NCBI GenBank assembly: GCA_946481235.1
Contig: CAMLME010000046.1
Span: 1 to 12,078 of the forward strand
Source: an uncultured Methylobacillus sp.
Lineage (GTDB): Bacteria > Pseudomonadota > Gammaproteobacteria > Burkholderiales > Methylophilaceae
Reading direction: 5' to 3'
DNA length: 12,078 nucleotides
The stretch's first letter is position 1. Each line of letters begins with the position of its first letter. The position numbers were made by a program, and so were the translations under genes. The notes below the pieces were generated by a model. The model ran no database searches. It was given only the letters and a program-made list of their open reading frames with translations, and was not told the DNA's origin. This document shows positions 6,049-12,078 of this stretch, piece by piece.

Positions 6049-6851
6049 ACCGAGCGCACACCCCTCTACCTACGCAAATCTGGCGGCTGTCGCGGCTCGG
6101 ATGGCATGTGCTGCAGGGGGTGGCGATCGCAGCCTTCATTCTCCCGCGTCTGACAAGTGAACAACGGGAGCAGCGCATTCGATTATGGTCCGCAGGCATA
6201 CTCGACATTCTGCATATCCATGTCGTAGTACGCGGAGGCGCTCCGGATCCCGGCACGACCAGGGCCGTGTTCGTTGCCAACCATATTTCGTGGATCGATA
6301 TCTGGGCCTTGAAACATTTGCATCCGATACGTTTCGTGGCGAAATCGGAAATACTCGACTGGCCTGTCATCGGCTGGCTCGCGCAAAAAGGGGATACCTT
6401 GTTCATCAGCCGCGAGAAACGCCGCGATGCCGGACGCATGATGAAAAGCGTGGAGCAGGCGCTGGCACGGGGTGAATGCCTGTGTTTCTTCCCGGAAGGG
6501 ACGACCACCGACGGCACCGAGCTGAAGCCCTTCAAACCCAGCCTGTTCCAGGCTGCTATCAATGCTGGCGCCACCGTCTGGCCGCTGGCGATTCATTACC
6601 CCGATGCGGCGGACGGCATCAATACGGAAGTGGCTTATTGCGGAGATATCACCATGTGGCAATCGCTGCGGGCAATTCTGCGGCAACCCCACATCGTAAT
6701 CGAGCTGTCGTTCTGCGAGCCGCTTTCCGCCTCGAACGCAGAGCGGCGGGAACTGGCGCAGCAGTCTAGGCAGGCCATTGCTTCCCGATTGCCTCTTGCG
6801 CCGCACAAGGCACCTGAAACAAACGCCGGTCTTCAAGACGCAACGCACTAA
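6045..6851 (+). CDS. olsA: OlsA-type lysophospholipid/lyso-ornithine-lipid acyltransferase
   Basis: A 268-residue PlsC-family acyltransferase. One hydrophobic N-terminal segment (about 19-36) is followed by the catalytic motif N79-H80-x4-D85 (NHISWID), the KSEILDWPVIGWL block and FPEGTT (149-154), all present and intact. In the ornithine lipid pathway OlsA adds the second acyl chain to lyso-ornithine lipid; a parallel role as 1-acylglycerol-3-phosphate acyltransferase is possible. The chosen start is TTG at 6045, which overlaps the olsB stop as TTGA; the nearest in-frame ATG codons lie well inside olsB and would give a long unrelated extension. There is no clear ribosome site, so translation is probably coupled to olsB. 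Its last 86 bases overlap the 3' end of apaH on the other strand. Confidence 0.85.
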   Translation: MNRAHTPLPTQIWRLSRLGWHVLQGVAIAAFILPRLTSEQREQRIRLWSAGILDILHIHVVVRGGAPDPGTTRAVFVANHISWIDIWALKHLHPIRFVAKSEILDWPVIGWLAQKGDTLFISREKRRDAGRMMKSVEQALARGECLCFFPEGTTTDGTELKPFKPSLFQAAINAGATVWPLAIHYPDAADGINTEVAYCGDITMWQSLRAILRQPHIVIELSFCEPLSASNAERRELAQQSRQAIASRLPLAPHKAPETNAGLQDATH

Positions 6852-7599
6852 GCTGCCCGCCCCACAGACAGCCCGTATCAAGCGCGATCAGGTTGTCGCG
6901 CAGCACAAGTCCAAGCGCCGACCAGTGACCGACTACCAGCGTCTTGTCAGCCGTCTTGCGTCCCGGCACCTCGAACCAGGGCATCAGGCCGGCGGGGATT
7001 TTGTCCGGCTCGCCCTTGAAGCGAAAATCCATTTCGCCCTCGGCACTGCACACCCGCAACCGCGTCAAGGCATTGGTGATGATGCGCAGCCGGTCCATGC
7101 CTTGCAGGCCGTCTTCCCAACGATTCGGCTGGTTGCCATACATGTGCTTGAAGAAATCGCGGTAATTGCTGCTACGCAATGCCGTCTCGACCTCCTGCGC
7201 CAGTTCGAGAACCTGCGCACCCTCCCATTGCGGCAACAGCCCGGCATGTATCATCAGGTATTCGTCTGCGCCATAAGCCAAAGACTGATGACGCAACCAA
7301 GTCAATAATTCATCCCGGTCGGGCGCCGTCAATAACGGCTCAAGGGTATCGCTGCGATGTGGTTCGACAAATCCCTCCGCAACGGCCAGCGCGTGCAGAT
7401 CGTGATTGCCGAGAACAACCCGCAACGCGGCTTCGTGCTGCCTGGCCCAACGCAATACCGCGAGAGAGTCCGGACCGCGATTGATAAGATCGCCGACCAG
7501 CCACAACTGGTCGCGCGAAGAACTGAAGCCTATCTCTTCCAGCAAATCGCTGAATGAAGCAAAGCAGCCTTGAATATCACCTACCGCGTAAGTTGCCAT
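6766..7599 (-). CDS. apaH: Symmetrical bis(5'-nucleosyl)-tetraphosphatase ApaH
   Basis: A 277-residue metallophosphatase, close to the 280 of E. coli ApaH. Motifs in order: GDIQGC (7-12), GDLINRGPDSL, GNHDLHALA, MIHAGLLPQW, VVGHWSALGL and LDTGCLWGGQLSALRLEDRR. The Gln in GDIQGC replaces the His of general phosphoesterases, a change I recall as frequent in ApaH proteins. The enzyme hydrolyses diadenosine tetraphosphate to two ADP and thereby affects stress signalling and NADylated or Np4-capped RNA. It starts at ATG 7599, downstream of the terminator of the cytochrome gene; no strong promoter or ribosome site is seen in the short leader. The 3' end runs 86 bases into olsA from the opposite side. 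Confidence 0.95.
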   Translation of the reverse strand: MATYAVGDIQGCFASFSDLLEEIGFSSSRDQLWLVGDLINRGPDSLAVLRWARQHEAALRVVLGNHDLHALAVAEGFVEPHRSDTLEPLLTAPDRDELLTWLRHQSLAYGADEYLMIHAGLLPQWEGAQVLELAQEVETALRSSNYRDFFKHMYGNQPNRWEDGLQGMDRLRIITNALTRLRVCSAEGEMDFRFKGEPDKIPAGLMPWFEVPGRKTADKTLVVGHWSALGLVLRDNLIALDTGCLWGGQLSALRLEDRRLFQVPCAAQEAIGKQWPA

Positions 7600-7610
7600 G
7601 GATCCGACTC

Positions 7611-7637
7611 AATAAAAAAGCCCGCTATGCAGCGGGC
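7611..7637 (-). terminator. Rho-independent terminator after the cytochrome c gene
   Basis: On the minus strand a seven-pair stem GCCCGCT/AGCGGGC closes a four-base loop and is followed directly by six T and a further ATT. It lies 12 bases beyond the cytochrome stop codon and 11 bases before the apaH start, so apaH needs readthrough or a promoter placed within this short stretch. Confidence 0.9.
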
Positions 7638-7649
7638 CCGAAATCTTAA

Positions 7650-8225
7650 TTACTTGGCAGGCGCCGGAGCAGCAGCTTCTACAGGAGCGGCAGCTTCCGG
7701 TGCTGCCGCGGCCTCAGGTGCTGCAGGAGGCTCCGGAGCCGTGAAGCTGGCACCAGACTTATTCGCCATGTATGCCACCGCGCTCGCCACCTCAAAATCG
7801 CTCAGGTCAGCGCTGCCGCCACGTGCCGGCATCTGACGGATGCCTTCAATCGCATGCTTGACCAAGGTCTCGTAACCTTGGCCGATACGCGGACTCCACG
7901 CGCCGTTGTCGCCAATTTTCGGAGATCCGAGTGCACCGGATGCATGACATGCAGCACAAATCTCCTGCGTGACCTGCTCGCCGCTCTTCTGCTCGCGTGG
8001 GCCACTGCCGCTCTCGGAAAGGTTGACCTGCGCGACCGGTTTGATGCGCTCGACTACAGCAGCATCAGCGGCACTTGTATCCCCATCTTCAATATACGTG
8101 GCCTGGATGCCTACCATCATTTTATAAATCAGGAAAAACACCAAAGCCGGTGCAAAAAGCCCTCCGAGTAAAGCAAGAACAAATTGCCTGACTGTGGTTT
8201 TGGGGAATTCGTGATGCGTGCTCAT
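7650..8225 (-). CDS. Membrane-anchored monohaem cytochrome c, cytochrome c5 family
   Basis: A 191-residue protein. Residues 14-34 form an uncleaved membrane anchor after a short basic N-terminus; the soluble part faces the periplasm. The haem motif is C90-A-A-C-H94, with Met132 in IRQMPARGG as the likely sixth ligand, and the domain ends in a VASAVAYMANKSG helix as in the c5 family. A tail of about 39 residues is almost pure Ala, Pro and Glu and is probably a flexible linker or spacer. It should carry electrons between membrane complexes; the partner is unknown. The ATG at 8225 is preferred: AGGA lies nine bases before it, while the upstream ATG at 8234 would abut that ribosome site. A clear promoter and terminator make this a single-gene unit. 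Confidence 0.88.
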   Translation of the reverse strand: MSTHHEFPKTTVRQFVLALLGGLFAPALVFFLIYKMMVGIQATYIEDGDTSAADAAVVERIKPVAQVNLSESGSGPREQKSGEQVTQEICAACHASGALGSPKIGDNGAWSPRIGQGYETLVKHAIEGIRQMPARGGSADLSDFEVASAVAYMANKSGASFTAPEPPAAPEAAAAPEAAAPVEAAAPAPAK

Positions 8226-8260
8226 GGCGTTCATTCCTAAAGATGGGATAAAAATGTTCG

Positions 8261-8289
8261 ATTATACTGATATCCCCGCAGCCGGACAA
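8261..8289 (-). promoter_or_regulatory. Sigma70-type promoter of the cytochrome c gene
   Basis: On the minus strand TTGTCC (8289-8284) and a perfect TATAAT (8266-8261) are separated by 17 bases. Predicted transcription start near 8254, leaving a leader of about 29 bases with AGGA before the ATG at 8225. It lies back to back with the tRNA promoter. Confidence 0.75.
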
Positions 8290-8317
8290 AGCACAGAGGC
8301 AAGGCATTTGCTATAAT
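8290..8317 (+). promoter_or_regulatory. Promoter of the tRNA-Arg gene
   Basis: A perfect TATAAT at 8312-8317 lies eight bases before the mature tRNA. The best -35 candidate is AGCACA (8290-8295) with 16-base spacing, matching only at three positions, and it begins one base after the -35 of the divergent cytochrome promoter. Initiation near 8324 would leave a leader of only one or two bases. Confidence 0.6.
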
Positions 8318-8325
8318 TTGGTCAG

Positions 8326-8402
8326 GCGCCCGTAGCTCAGTTGGATAGAGTATTGGTTTCCGAAGCCAAGGGTCACTGGTTCGAATCCAGTCGGGCGCGC
8401 CA
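8326..8402 (+). tRNA. tRNA-Arg, anticodon CCG
   Basis: A complete 77-base cloverleaf with encoded CCA (8400-8402). The acceptor stem GCGCCCG (8326-8332) pairs with CGGGCGC (8392-8398). The D arm contains AGCTCAGTTGGATAGAG, the anticodon stem TTGGT/GCCAA encloses TTCCGAA with anticodon CCG at 8360-8362, and the T arm is CTGGTTCGAATCCAG. It reads the arginine codon CGG. No integrase or repeated 3' end is seen next to it. Confidence 0.97.
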
Positions 8403-8540
8403 TCCATTCCAAGACAGCACTCATCTACTTTTTCGATGTTGAGCGATCTTCACCCCAACGTAAGCATCGTTGATTACCATCCGCTCGCCTTCGAGCAAAA
8501 TACTTCTCGCCCTTTAATCCACGATCCGAAATCAGTTTTT

Positions 8541-8569
8541 TTCATTGAGCATTTATCAGAAACTAGAAT
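8541..8569 (+). promoter_or_regulatory. Possible promoter of the PAS-GGDEF-EAL gene
   Basis: TAGAAT (8564-8569, five of six matches) lies 17 bases after TTCATT (8541-8546, three of six), which is preceded by a run of T. Initiation near 8576 would give a leader of about 23 bases. The remaining tRNA-distal gap shows only a small hairpin GCTCG-CCTT-CGAGC at 8483-8496. Confidence 0.35.
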
Positions 8570-8598
8570 GACTGCGCGCTAACCAGAATAAACTGTTA

Positions 8599-10557
8599 AT
8601 GATGGCTCATCGGCATTCTCGAAAAATCCATAGTCTCGCTTGTCGAGTCGCCTTGCTGTATCTGGCAGCCGGCTTTATCTGGATCATGGCAAGTGACGCC
8701 TTGCTGTCGGCTACTGTTGCCGACCTGGACCAATTCGAACATATCAGCACATACAAAGGATTCGCCTTTGTATTGGTGACTGCCGCACTTCTGTATCTTC
8801 TGATAAGAAATACCTTTCGCGAACAGAGAAAGCTCGAGCAGTCGCTCATTATCAGCGAGGAACGCTGGAAGTTTGCGCTGGAGGGAGCAGGCGAAGGCGT
8901 ATGGGACTGGAATCTGGAAACCGACGAAGTATTCCGATCCGGCCAATGGTTCAAGATTTACGGCTATTCCCAGGAGGACGTGGGCGTTACTGCGGCCGAC
9001 GGACGCCAGCTCATGCATCCGGAGGATGTATCGCGTGCGACCGAAGAGATGAATGCGCACCTCGAAGGCAAAACGCCGATCTACTCTTCAGAATACCGCT
9101 TGCGTTGCAAAGACGGCTCGTGGAAATGGATACTCAGCCGAGGCATGATCGTCAGCAGGTGCTCGGTGGGGAAACCCATCCGTATGATCGGCACGCATAC
9201 CGACATCAGCGAGCGCAAGCGCTCCGAGGAGGAAATATTCCGTCTCGCGCACTACGACAAAGTCACCGGCCTGGCTAATCGGGTTCTTTTCCATGACAAC
9301 CTCCAGCAGAACATCGAAATCACCAAGCGCTCCGGCAACTCCCTGGCGCTGATGTATCTGGATCTCGACCGCTTCAAGGAAGTCAACGATACCTTGGGGC
9401 ATGATGTCGGCGACCTGCTGTTGAGAAGCGTCGCGGATCGCTTGCGAGGATGCGTCCGGGCATCCGACATCGTGGCTCGCCTGGGGGGCGACGAATTCAC
9501 TATCCTGCTCACCAATCAGCACAACCCGGCTGACATCGAGCATATTGCACAGGAAGTGCTGCGACAGCTTTCCCAGCCGTTCCCGCTCGGCGTAGAAGAA
9601 TTGTATGTGAGTGCCAGCATTGGGATTACGGTCGCCCCAGAAGATGCTGTCGATGCGGAAACCTTGCTGAAAAACGCCGATCAGGCGATGTATGCCGCTA
9701 AAACACTTGGAGGAAACTGTTTTCACTTCTTCACCCCCTCCATGCAGGAAACCTCGTTGAAGAGAATGCATATCACGGCAGACTTGAGGGTCGCCATCGC
9801 TCAGGATCAGTTCGAGTTGTACTACCAACCGATCGTCGAACTCGCCTCAGGGCGCATCAACAAAGCGGAGGCATTGATCCGCTGGATACACCCCACCAAA
9901 GGACTCGTGAGTCCCGCAGAATTCATTTCAATCGCCGAGGAAAAAGGGCTGATCGTGGAGATCGGGGATCAGATATTCGTCAAGGCGGCCGACCAGGCGT
10001 TGCAATGGAGACGGCAATTGCCAGGCTTCCAGCTAAGCATCAATAAATCCCCGGTCCAGCTTAAACAGACGAGAGCCAACCGCATGGATTGGTTGAGCTA
10101 TTTGCACTCTTTAAAGCTGGGAGGGGATGCGATCGTCGTCGAAATTACCGAAGGCGTGTTGCTGGACGCCAACGACACCGTGATATCTCGACTCAATCAC
10201 TTCCATCAGGCAGGCATACAGATTGCCATCGATGACTTTGGTACGGGCTATTCCTCATTGGCCTACATCAAGAAATTCCACGTCAGCTTTGTCAAGATCG
10301 ACCAGTCATTCACGAAGGGGCTAAAGCCTGGGGCGGATGACCTGGCCTTGTGCGAAGCCATTATCGTCATGGCGCATACATTAGGTATGAAAGTAATTGC
10401 GGAGGGTGTCGAGACCGAACAGCAACATGCGCTGTTGCTAGAGGCTGGCTGCGATTACGGACAAGGCTATTTTTACTCCCAGCCATTGCCGGTATATCAA
10501 TTCGAGAACTTCCTGTTTTCTGGCACGAGCGAGCGGATAGCGTCTTCAGTTCAATAG
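8599..10557 (+). CDS. Membrane PAS-GGDEF-EAL cyclic di-GMP turnover protein
   Basis: A 652-residue protein. Two membrane helices (about 12-34 and 52-70) enclose a small periplasmic loop; a PAS domain of the PAS_3 type follows (about 86-210, ending in GTHTDISERKRSEEE). The GGDEF domain has an intact G296-G297-D298-E299-F300 and an RxxD inhibitory site at R287-D290, five residues before it. The EAL domain has E424-A-L, DDFGTGYSS (545-553), KIDQSF and E602-GVE, the expected metal and catalytic residues. It can therefore be predicted to have both diguanylate cyclase and phosphodiesterase motifs; which dominates is not predictable. Start ATG 8599 or the ATG right after it at 8602; no clear ribosome site. 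The PAS ligand is unknown. Probably monocistronic, with another membrane sensor downstream. Confidence 0.93.
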   Translation: MMAHRHSRKIHSLACRVALLYLAAGFIWIMASDALLSATVADLDQFEHISTYKGFAFVLVTAALLYLLIRNTFREQRKLEQSLIISEERWKFALEGAGEGVWDWNLETDEVFRSGQWFKIYGYSQEDVGVTAADGRQLMHPEDVSRATEEMNAHLEGKTPIYSSEYRLRCKDGSWKWILSRGMIVSRCSVGKPIRMIGTHTDISERKRSEEEIFRLAHYDKVTGLANRVLFHDNLQQNIEITKRSGNSLALMYLDLDRFKEVNDTLGHDVGDLLLRSVADRLRGCVRASDIVARLGGDEFTILLTNQHNPADIEHIAQEVLRQLSQPFPLGVEELYVSASIGITVAPEDAVDAETLLKNADQAMYAAKTLGGNCFHFFTPSMQETSLKRMHITADLRVAIAQDQFELYYQPIVELASGRINKAEALIRWIHPTKGLVSPAEFISIAEEKGLIVEIGDQIFVKAADQALQWRRQLPGFQLSINKSPVQLKQTRANRMDWLSYLHSLKLGGDAIVVEITEGVLLDANDTVISRLNHFHQAGIQIAIDDFGTGYSSLAYIKKFHVSFVKIDQSFTKGLKPGADDLALCEAIIVMAHTLGMKVIAEGVETEQQHALLLEAGCDYGQGYFYSQPLPVYQFENFLFSGTSERIASSVQ

Positions 10558-10801
10558 TTATCCCTTCATTTCTACCCCGCATGGTTTGGCAATCCATTTA
10601 CGATGGATCGTCATCCTCGAGAAGTCCCTGCGGCTGAGCTTCAGTTCTTGACTGGATTACCTGTCAGCAACCAACATTAATTTAGTCATCCCCGAGTTTT
10701 TCCATCTTGTAGCCAGGGTTGGTAAGTGCTAGTCTTCTCCCGGTTTACCCTATAAAAATATATTTAAAACAATCTGTTTTGTGGAAACAAAGGGGACGAC
10801 A
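10558..10801. other. Intergenic gap before the ETR1-like sensor gene
   Basis: No gene seen. It holds two inverted repeats: ATCCAT-ttacg-ATGGAT shortly after the stop of the GGDEF-EAL gene, which lacks a T-run and so is not a convincing terminator, and AAAACA-ATC-TGTTTT at 10766-10780, close to the next start. A TATAAA at 10751-10756 in an AT-rich stretch may be a -10 element, but no -35 hexamer stands at the right distance. Confidence 0.5.
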
Positions 10802-12078
10802 TTGAAAGGTTTTCTGGATTGGTTCGCCATTATTGACCCCGCTCCAATCGGAGAAACATTCAATTGGGCGCCAGGAATACTTTTCCTCTATGCGCTCTCC
10901 CATCTTCTGATCATCCTTTCCTGTTACTCCATCCCCGCCGCTTTCGCCTATTTCGTCTGGTTCCGCAAGGATCTGCAACATCGCTGGATATTCCTGGTTT
11001 TTGGCATATTCATTCTAGCGTACGGCATGACGCATCTGCTTTCGCTGATCCTGCTCTGGAAACCGGTGATCTGGCTGGATATTGCCGTCAAGCTATTTAC
11101 CGCCGCCATTTCGGTCGCCACCGCGTACATGGTTGTGAAAATCACACCGCATGCGTTGAAAATTCCCAACCCCACGCAGCTCGCGACAGAGGTGGAGGAA
11201 GAAATCCAGGAGCGGCGGGAAGCTTACGTCGCGCTGAAAACTACAGAGATTTCCCTGCGCGAATCGCGCGAACAATTACGCAAGGCCAACATGGAGCTGG
11301 AGGCCCGCGTGGAATCCCGCACCCAGGAGCTGGCGCGGCAAACGGCCGTACTGCGTCGAATCATCGACTCCATCCCCGACCTGATCATTCTCAAGGACAC
11401 CAATAGCGCCTACTTGGGCAGCAACAAGGCCTTTGAAGAATTTACGGGCAAGTCGGAAGAGGAGCACATCGGTAAAACTGACTTCGATTTATTCGATCCC
11501 AATCTCGCCGTTACATTTCGCAGCCTGGACAGGCAAATCCTGGACACAGGGCAAACTCATAGCCAGGAGGAATGGGTAACCTATCCGGACGGTCACAAGG
11601 CCCTGCTCAGCACGGTCAAGACGCCTTTTTACGGGCCGGACGGGGAAGTCCTCGGGCTGGTTGGCATCAGCCGCGACATTACCGACCGCGTCGATGCTGA
11701 AAACTCCTTGCGCCAAGCCGCCACGGTGTTCGAAAGCACGCGCGAAGGGGTGATGATTACCAATGCCGACAAACGCATTCTGATGGTCAATCGGGCGTTT
11801 ACCGAATTACTGGGCTATACCGAAGCAGAAGTACTTGGCCAATCCACAGACATGCTGCAATCGCCGCGCCACGATCAGCAGTTTTTCCGTCGCATGTGGA
11901 CAGAAATCAAGACCATAGGGCACTGGCAAGGCGAAGTCTGGAATCGTCGCAAGAGTGGCGATGAATTCCCTCAATTGCTTAGCATTAGCACGGTAAAGGA
12001 CAACGAAGGCAAGGTTACGCAATATGTCAGTGTTTTTACGGACATATCCAAGATCAAGGAAACCGAGGCCGAGCTGGA
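10802..12078 (+). CDS. ETR1-like three-helix membrane sensor with two PAS domains, 3' end outside window
   Basis: 425 codons, open at the right edge. Residues about 26-114 hold three membrane helices that align with the ethylene-binding domain of plant and bacterial ETR1-like receptors: SIPAAFAYFVWFRKDLQHRW, FGIFILAYGMTHLLSL and AVKLFTAAISVATAYM. With a constant offset of nine, His78 matches the Cu ligand His69 of ETR1, but Tyr74 stands at Cys65, His34 at Asp25 and Cys41 at Tyr32. A coiled coil (about 125-183) and two PAS domains (about 183-297 and 303-420) follow. The output domain is missing; histidine kinase or GGDEF/EAL are both possible. TTG at 10802 is chosen because AGGGG (10791-10795) lies six bases before it; an in-frame GTG at 10781 lacks a ribosome site. 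What it senses is unknown. Confidence 0.85.
   Translation, partial: MKGFLDWFAIIDPAPIGETFNWAPGILFLYALSHLLIILSCYSIPAAFAYFVWFRKDLQHRWIFLVFGIFILAYGMTHLLSLILLWKPVIWLDIAVKLFTAAISVATAYMVVKITPHALKIPNPTQLATEVEEEIQERREAYVALKTTEISLRESREQLRKANMELEARVESRTQELARQTAVLRRIIDSIPDLIILKDTNSAYLGSNKAFEEFTGKSEEEHIGKTDFDLFDPNLAVTFRSLDRQILDTGQTHSQEEWVTYPDGHKALLSTVKTPFYGPDGEVLGLVGISRDITDRVDAENSLRQAATVFESTREGVMITNADKRILMVNRAFTELLGYTEAEVLGQSTDMLQSPRHDQQFFRRMWTEIKTIGHWQGEVWNRRKSGDEFPQLLSISTVKDNEGKVTQYVSVFTDISKIKETEAEL

Noticed and set aside
7650..7770. Ala-Pro-Glu repeat tail of the cytochrome as a repeat element
   Set aside because: It is low-complexity coding sequence in frame with the cytochrome, common as a flexible linker in such proteins, and the DNA copies are not uniform repeats.
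8326..8402. tRNA-Arg as an integration site of a mobile element
   Set aside because: No integrase gene lies nearby and I see no second copy of the tRNA 3' end in the window; flanking genes look like ordinary chromosomal genes.
8483..8496. GCTCG-CCTT-CGAGC as tRNA terminator
   Set aside because: Only five pairs and no T-run on either strand; it lies more than 80 bases past the tRNA.
9088..9828. A 246-codon minus-strand open frame
   Set aside because: Wholly antisense to the PAS-GGDEF-EAL gene, with no recognisable motif, membrane segment or ribosome site.
10596..10612. ATCCAT-ttacg-ATGGAT as terminator of the GGDEF-EAL gene
   Set aside because: The stem is short and AT-containing and no T-run follows.

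Overview
The window looks like chromosomal DNA of a Gram-negative betaproteobacterium. Nitrosomonadales-type bacteria such as Gallionellaceae are my best guess, from gene content and recalled protein resemblance only. Pointers are a large FAD oxidoreductase with the N-terminal extension seen in betaproteobacteria, HemJ-type heme synthesis, a membrane-anchored monohaem cytochrome c, an OlsB/OlsA lipid pair and moderately GC-rich codon use. No transposase, integrase, phage gene or CRISPR array is visible.

Layout. (1) 1-626, minus: 5' part of an FAD/FMN-binding oxidoreductase with an extended -10 promoter. (2) 841-3068, plus: a tight run of TlpA-like thioredoxin, DinB-fold protein, HemJ and a membrane-anchored protein of unknown function whose soluble half resembles a TetR ligand domain without the DNA-binding head. 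(3) 3069-3167: a gap with two perfect palindromes of the same design, candidate TetR operators. (4) 3168-5199, plus: TetR regulator, adenosine-kinase-like PfkB kinase and glycine-zipper lipoprotein. (5) 5200-6851, plus: olsB and olsA (ornithine lipid synthesis) preceded by four 11-bp-spaced heptamers resembling PhoB half-sites and by a long inverted repeat that covers the Shine-Dalgarno and the start codon. (6) 6766-8289, minus: apaH, whose 3' end overlaps olsA, and a cytochrome c gene with its own terminator and a near-consensus promoter. (7) 8326-8402, plus: tRNA-Arg(CCG). (8) 8599-10557, plus: a membrane PAS-GGDEF-EAL protein with both catalytic motif sets intact. (9) 10802-end, plus: a sensor cut by the window edge, with an ethylene-receptor-like three-helix membrane domain followed by a coiled coil and two PAS domains.

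How the parts fit: the olsBA block reads as a phosphate-starvation module that makes phosphorus-free membrane lipid. The last two genes are membrane sensors; the first can make and break cyclic di-GMP, and the output of the second lies outside the window. The most unusual observations are the ETR1-like domain in which the Cu-ligand cysteine is tyrosine (the same change as the Arabidopsis etr1-1 allele), the headless TetR-like membrane protein beside a full TetR gene, and the control region of olsB. All homology statements come from reading motifs and from memory; no database search was run.
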